Shown here piece after piece: positions 58,808 through 64,000 of a stretch of DNA of 64,000 nt. The translations under genes were made by a program, and so were the position numbers. Below the pieces are notes generated by a model. That model saw nothing but the letters and a program-made list of their open reading frames with translations, was not told where the DNA came from and ran no database searches. The stretch is from Oikopleura dioica (lineage: Eukaryota > Chordata > Appendicularia > Copelata > Oikopleuridae). The stretch's first letter is position 1; each line of letters opens with the position of its first letter. The stretch covers positions 4,960,001-5,024,000 of the forward strand of contig OU015569.1 in NCBI GenBank assembly GCA_907165135.1, in the 5' to 3' direction.

Positions 58808-59235
58808 CTAAAGTTAAATGTTTTGATTAAAAAATGCGATTCTGAAAGATAATTTTTTAACAAAAATCATAAAAAAAACGATGTCAGCGTTATTTGGAGC
58901 GATCACGAAAGAAGCGAGTCAGCTGACAGTTAGAAGCGAATAACCGCCATTTTTCTTTCAAAACGCATAAGCCGAAAGTTGTTGTCCGATTATTCGCCAC
59001 GGTCTACTAAAAAAATTGAAAGCACGTTTGCCTATCGACATTTAGGTTCAACCAGCAACGTGCCAGAAAACAAGCGATCAGCAAATCGTCCGCGCGAAAT
59101 AAGCAAACATGAAGAGCATCTGCCAAACTAGCAACTCTATGCTTTTTTTGCTGCGATGTATTTAAAATGGCGATCAACCGTTTTCGAGCGCTAAACAGAA
59201 ATAATTTCCCTTCAAACTCCAGCGAAACCGTTCAA

Positions 59236-59452
59236 ATCACGGTATCAGCATGTGAAGAAAATCTGAGTCAGGGTCAGAAAGAGCGGAAATGAAAAGCCGC
59301 GCAGCGGCTTTTTTAAAAACGAAGCCGCTAATATTACAATTTTAATCTAGATAAAACTCTGGCTTCGTTTTTAAAAAAGCTGCTTCACGGCTTTTCAGTT
59401 CACCTCTTTCAGACCCTGACTCAGGTTTGTTACACAGGTTGCCGAATCCAAT
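59236..59452. mobile_element. MITE, 6-bp-TSD family
   Basis: The right end (GGTTGCCGAATCCAAT) is good and the left end (AGCATGTGAAGAAAATCTG) is diverged. The core hairpin AAAAGCCGCGCAGCGGCTTTT is intact. The target duplication is unclear. Confidence 0.75.
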
Positions 59453-60234
59453 GTTGGCCTCAATATTTACTTTTTGAGCTCTTCTCCTTTTACTCTAGCT
59501 ATCTTTTATTAAAAGCTCGTATTTATTGATCAATACTGCCGTAAAAATAAGTATTGCCCTGAGACTAACTTTTTTGCGGAAAAACATTTATGCTTCGCAT
59601 CTGTTTCTGCTGCGGTCATGAGAAAAGCTTGAAAGTAGCTGGCAACGTGTAAGGGACAACGGCCACTATGTCATAATATTTATAGCAGAGTATAGTAGAA
59701 TAATGTTGTTTGAAAACAAGGTAATTAATTGCTCGTAATTACGGAATAATCAATGTTGATTTATATTCCGACATTGCTTAAAATTTTCATTGCTAAGCAA
59801 TAATAAACCTCAACTCACTTTTTCTAACTGATCGAGGGAAGTTCAAAAAGTAAAATTTCAAAGTCTACGGGAAAAAATTAATTGCGCTATTTCACGGAAA
59901 ATGTGCCAAATTTTTGGAGGAGCTGTTACACCGACTTTCGGCTTGTCAAGGGAATTCTATTTTTAACCACTCTGATCTTATCTGATGAAACGATGGAACC
60001 ACGTTTTTTGTTGTATTTGATCAAATAAAGCCGCATAAATTATAAAACAAGAAACGCAGACGTTGGAAACCAAGAATTCCAGCATGTTACATGAAAGTGT
60101 TTATCATCATTAAAAACGAGATCTTTATTGATAATTCTGGCCGTGTAATTTACCGGTTTAAGGGTATGTTCGAAGAAATCAATTGATGATACAAACGTGG
60201 CCATGACTTTTGCTGTAAAAATTTTAACCCTTAA

Positions 60235-60558
60235 GGACCCCCCGTCAGCTTTTTCGTCCGAAAATGGAAATTTTGAAAAAGACCATATTTTTGGTTCTTA
60301 ATGCGTCATCAGGTTAAACTTGCTTCATAAACTCGATGAGAGAAATTTTTGACCAAGAAAAATCAATATTTTTGCCAAAATTAGGGCGAATTCGTCGAAA
60401 TTTTTGGCGAAATACCCAATTTTCAAATGCGATTTTTGGGGTGAAGGAGTCGAGATAGACCCCCAAAAAATCGTTTTTTGACCCGTAGAATCCATTTCCG
60501 GGTCAAAATTTTAAAATTCCGAAATTTGATTTTTCGGAAAAAAGCTGACGGGGGGTCC
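60235..60558. mobile_element. TTAA-flanked inverted-repeat element (piggyBac-like MITE)
   Basis: Terminal inverted repeats GGACCCCCCGTCAGCTTTTT, then weaker inner matches, directly flanked by TTAA on both sides (60231-60234 and 60559-60562). 324 bp, no coding. A TTAA target is typical of piggyBac-type elements, though other superfamilies also use it. Confidence 0.8.
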
Positions 60559-61729
60559 TTAAATTATGGGGTGCAGGAGATCAAACACGTAAGTTTCATC
60601 TATCAGAGGATTTTTTAATTGATTTTTAGAAGAATGAAGACTCCGATGCAATGATATCAAGAGCCACGTATAATACTAGTTTGGACTTTGAATTCGAACA
60701 TGATAATTAGTTGAAGCTGTTAAAGTAAAGTTTGGATCCTTTGCGTCCTTTTGTTTTCCTTGTTTTGAGCAAGTTCTGTTTCTTTATGTGTGTTTCTAGT
60801 CATAGAACTTGTCAAAGGTTTGTCAAAGACGCGCTCCAACATGTTGAATGCTTTAGTTCGATTAAACTTTCATTATCGCAGCTTTAAAATATCCACTTAA
60901 CCCTTTTTCCTTCATTTCACGAAAAAGAGAAGGAACGTACGCCAATTTCCGCGAAAGACGTTAGTTGATGAGAGTTGTTCAGCAAATGCTCACTATAGCG
61001 CTTATTTCAATCTCAAAATTCGACGTTGCCGCGCAAAAATCAAGCCAGGCTTGTAATTTTAAAATGCATAAGCACAGTTGTAAAAAAAAGTGTCGTGGCC
61101 GCTCGAAAACGGATATAAGTAGGGCAGATACGAACTTGTTAAAATTCAAAAATTCGAAAGTGCCGTTGTCAACTGATTTTTTCGTTGTCACTTGGAACCT
61201 GTGTCCAATTAAGCATTTTTTCAATTTAACGATTGAGTGCCTCCATCCAGAAATTAATAACTTCATTCTCTTCGTTTTTGAATTTCATGCGAAAAAGTAC
61301 CGAAGAAATAAAAAAAATCCCTGATCAGCAAATGAGGTTAATAGCGCTTGTGATTATTTTACCTTCAAAATAGCGGTCGTCGTTTGCTCTTGTTTTCACC
61401 CAAAACATGTTTTAATAGCTCCGTGTTGTCAGTGAGTAGTTGTAGACACGGGTACTTTCTTGAAAATTAATTTCTGGTTAAAAATAATTAATCGGTCGAT
61501 TAATCAGATTCAATAAAAGGGAGAAAAGTATCCTTCAAAAATAATTCTTAATTTTTGGATTGGTTATTGAGCGAGCTAATTCTTAAAAATTATGAGGCTT
61601 GCAAAACTTGCAAGTTTCGGCAAGAACGCAAACTTTAACAACCCTCCCACTCTTCTGAGCCAAAGTTTTAGCCACCCCCTAAAGTAACGGAAGGAAACGC
61701 GCCTCTTTTTGTGGGTCCCTTTCTCGGCG

Positions 61730-62566
61730 TCATCCTTGGATCCTGAAGCGGATTTTGAAATCGATTCCGTAAAACATCCTTTTCCGCCTTTACGAACGTG
61801 AGTTCCGTAATCATTTTTGAAATTACGTCTTAAATACGTATTTAGGTCAGTTTTCCTTGAAATTGCTATCTATTAACTACTCAAAGTAAAACCGAGTTAG
61901 AGAATTTGAATTGAAATTAAACAAAAGTTAAAGTGAAGATCGCGGCCTAAACTCTTAATAACTTGTATTCAAATTAGCACTGCTCCCTAATCCTAATCAA
62001 TGACCATCTCTGAGCAAGTAAGACCCGTTTTGTGCTGTTTTTGAGTATACCAAAAATATGTTTCTATCGAACTGAGACTGCGTTTGTAGCTAGGTAAATA
62101 CGTCGTGCAGAGCAGATAATGGTCGGATTATTAATTTGCTTTTTGTAAGAAGCCAAAAAAGGTTGAACAGTTTCTCGAAGCTATTTCTTCGTCATCGGGT
62201 GCACTCGTCGGACGCATTGGTCAGTTTAACTCCCGAGCAGCACACTATCGTCAACAGCTTCGTGCGCCAGCGGCTCAACAAGCTCCTAGACGACAAAATC
62301 ATTCAAATGTCACAGACGGGAGATGAACCCTTCACAAACAGATACAGGTAGCGTCTCAAAGGTTTAATTGTAAATATCTGAGATGAAGTTATAACCGCCC
62401 TTGAATATTTGTTGATCCACGCTTGGGTCAACGGTTAACCCTAACTCACTTGAGAATTTTCAATAATTGCTGTAGCTCGCCTTCATTCTGGCCCAAAGGA
62501 CTGCGGGAGTTCCGAAGCAACGAAATCAGCAATCTGGCGATGAGTTTGCGCTCCGTCGATTTCTAG
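61730..62566 (+). CDS. Uncharacterised gene, 3' exons
   Basis: Three exons join in phase: the first, ending at 61797 (SSLDPEADFEIDSVKHPFPP), 62225-62347 (LTPEQHTIVNSFVRQRLNKL, then MSQTGDEPFTNRY) and 62476-62566 (SSPSFWPKGLREFRSNEISN, ending LRSVDF-stop). Donors and acceptors are GT-AG. The 5' part is missing. No membrane segment. The helical, charged middle does not match a family I know. Confidence 0.55.
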
Positions 62567-63590
62567 CGCCGATTCCTTCATTTTTTATACCCTTGTCATT
62601 CTTTCACAATAAAATAAAAAGGAAATATTTCCATACGGGTTTGAAATATCCCACGTTTTTAATTTTATTCACTAACACGAAAAATATCGCAAACCGTAGA
62701 CCTGGATTCTAGTCTTTTTATTTCTCAAAAAAGCGTCAACAATAATTTTGGAAAATGGCAGTTTGAGAAGTACCACCTTTGTTTTATAGAAAGTCTTTAA
62801 GTTAAATTATTAATTAGAATTGAAAAGCGCAGATGCGAGCCACTTTTGTTTTCGTAAAAACGCTCCAGTTAATAATAGATCAAAGCATTTCCTCTCTTTC
62901 GAAGCAGGCATTAATTTTTAAATTAACAAAAAAAAATGGCTCCGGAAGAGAAGAATGCACAAATACGAAACTCGAATTCCAGCCGTTGGAATATTCCAGC
63001 AAAGGTGCAACAATTTGATTAATCTATCAACAACCGCTCTCCGCGTATTTTCAAACTCAACTGCGGTTCAATCTTTTTTATCAAGCGAATTAAAGTAATC
63101 AAAAATAAAGAAGAAGAAAAGCGTGGGTAAACGAAAAAAGGACCAAGGAAATTTTTCAGCAGTTGAATGCCGTTTTCAAAAAAATCAAAATAAAATACGG
63201 CTGTCGACTATTATTTTTTATTTACGAAAAGGTAGCTAGAACTCCGGAAGCTTTCGCTGTTGTTCTGGCCTTTTTTAATTATCAAGCGCTCATTCGTTTT
63301 TATGTTTGTTTAAACAAAGAAAGAGGTCTATCTGGCTAAAAATAGAAAACTTAGCGGAAATTTTCAATATTGCGTGCGTAAGCTAGAAAAAGAAAAGCCA
63401 TAACAAATTGTAATCATTAATTCGTGCGCGAAGTGGTGTCCTAACTCGATTGTTAATTGCTCCGCGCAACACAAACTAGGTGACAACGTTTCGTGTTTGC
63501 ACCTTTTCCAAGAACAAATTCGCAAAATACGTGCAAAATCCCGCGATCGCCAAATTCGAAAAAGGGAAAACGCCAAATCAACGATCTCAG
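62567..63590. other. Intergenic
   Basis: AT-rich spacer. No gene or family repeat seen; may contain 5' exons of the gene that ends at 63733. Confidence 0.4.
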
Positions 63591-63733
63591 GTAACGTTAA
63601 TTTGCCAGATGAGTTTGTCTACTTGAAAGCAGGTCCTGTCTCTTGCGAAGCAGATGGCGTCGTGCACCAGATCGGCCCGTCCGGCTCAGACAAGCTGTAC
63701 CTTCGCCGGGGAAACAACCCCTTCGTCACATGA
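63591..63733 (+). CDS. Uncharacterised gene, last exon
   Basis: An exon after ATCTCAG reads NVNLPDEFVYLKAGPVSCEA, GVVHQIGPSGSDKLYLRRG and ends NNPFVT-stop. Codon pattern and acceptor support coding. The upstream exon may be the charged open stretch directly before it (KIRAKSRDRQIRKREN), which is also open in the same frame without an intron. Not recognised. Confidence 0.45.
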
Positions 63734-64000
63734 GAAAAGTGATTTATTTTGCGAGACAGTAATGAACTAAAGAATCAAGCCAGTAAATAAAAAGTAGAAC
63801 AGTTGAAGTCGAAAAGTCGAGAATGAATAAATATAAATCGGGAGGGTTTTTCTTCTTTCAAAAGTACGAGCCGTACTTTTTAAGGGCTTTCGTCTTATTC
63901 CCGAACCGGAGAAGTTTTGGCTTATTATTAGAAATGTGTCTAAAGGTTTGGAAATGACTCTAACGCTAACTCATACCCTAAAGTCTACAGGCTATAGAAG
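63734..64000. other. 3' flank, nothing called
   Basis: AATAAA-type signals follow the last stop (near 63827). No further gene before the window ends. Confidence 0.5.

Larger units (their letters stand above)
58808..61729. other. Gene-poor stretch with two mobile elements
   Basis: A MITE at about 59236-59452 and a TTAA-flanked element at 60235-60558. The 119-codon open frame at 60965 has a matching opposite-strand frame and no splice support; not called. Confidence 0.45.

Noticed and set aside
1-64000. CRISPR arrays, rRNA genes, prokaryotic operons, autonomous transposase or reverse transcriptase genes
   Set aside because: None seen; all repeats found are inverted-repeat elements without coding capacity.
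1-64000. Spliced-leader RNA gene
   Set aside because: Looked for because larvaceans use one; no matching short donor RNA gene was recognised.

Overview
This is eukaryotic, animal DNA: intron-split genes on both strands, AT-rich spacers, one nuclear tRNA and many small inverted-repeat transposons. The genes I recognise are metazoan: a LAR-type receptor tyrosine phosphatase, a pannexin, a WSC-domain sulfotransferase (WSCD type), a uronyl/heparan 2-O-sulfotransferase-like enzyme, a group A bHLH factor, an EGF/TSP1 matrix protein, an immunoglobulin-superfamily receptor and a PDZ protein. Many introns are only 40-60 bp, and several exon joins fit only if the intron begins GA, GC or GG and ends AG. 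Tiny introns plus frequent non-canonical donors are best known from larvacean tunicates (Oikopleura and relatives). I therefore suggest a larvacean, by inference and not by proof. Gene density is lower than in the compact Oikopleura dioica genome.

Layout. 1.6-4.3 kb (+): bHLH factor. 4.7-8.4 kb (+): unknown multi-exon gene. 8.4-11.6 kb: mostly empty, with a GC-rich hairpin island near 10.5 kb. 11.6-14.1 kb (-): unknown gene. 14.5-23.3 kb (-): LAR phosphatase, 15 exons, 3 Ig + 8 FN3 + transmembrane helix + two phosphatase domains. 24.2-26.8 kb (-): tandem array of three related small genes, at least two of them damaged. 28.3-30.9 kb (+): pannexin with a 221-bp hAT-like element inside a coding exon. 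31-37.7 kb: small K/A-rich gene, a short secreted-protein gene and two long foldback repeats. 37.8-39.4 kb (+): Thr-rich/EGF/TSP1 secreted protein. 39.9-40.8 kb (-): PDZ protein. 42.2-44.6 kb (+): WSCD sulfotransferase with an antisense tRNA-Trp in an intron. 46.4-48.2 kb (+): 2-O-sulfotransferase-like gene. 51.8-54 kb (-): Ig-superfamily membrane protein. 58.1-58.8 kb (-), 61.7-62.6 kb (+) and 63.6-63.7 kb (+): fragments of unknown genes.

Thirteen copies or fragments of one inverted-repeat element family are scattered through the window; the best copies are flanked by 6-bp duplications. A TTAA-flanked element lies at 60.2 kb. Much of the recognisable gene content is cell surface or extracellular: adhesion receptors, a gap-junction-family channel, a matrix protein and two sulfotransferases of different families. 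I see no proof that these genes act together.

Gene models were built by eye from splice signals, reading phase and remembered family patterns. First exons and several internal junctions remain uncertain and are marked so.
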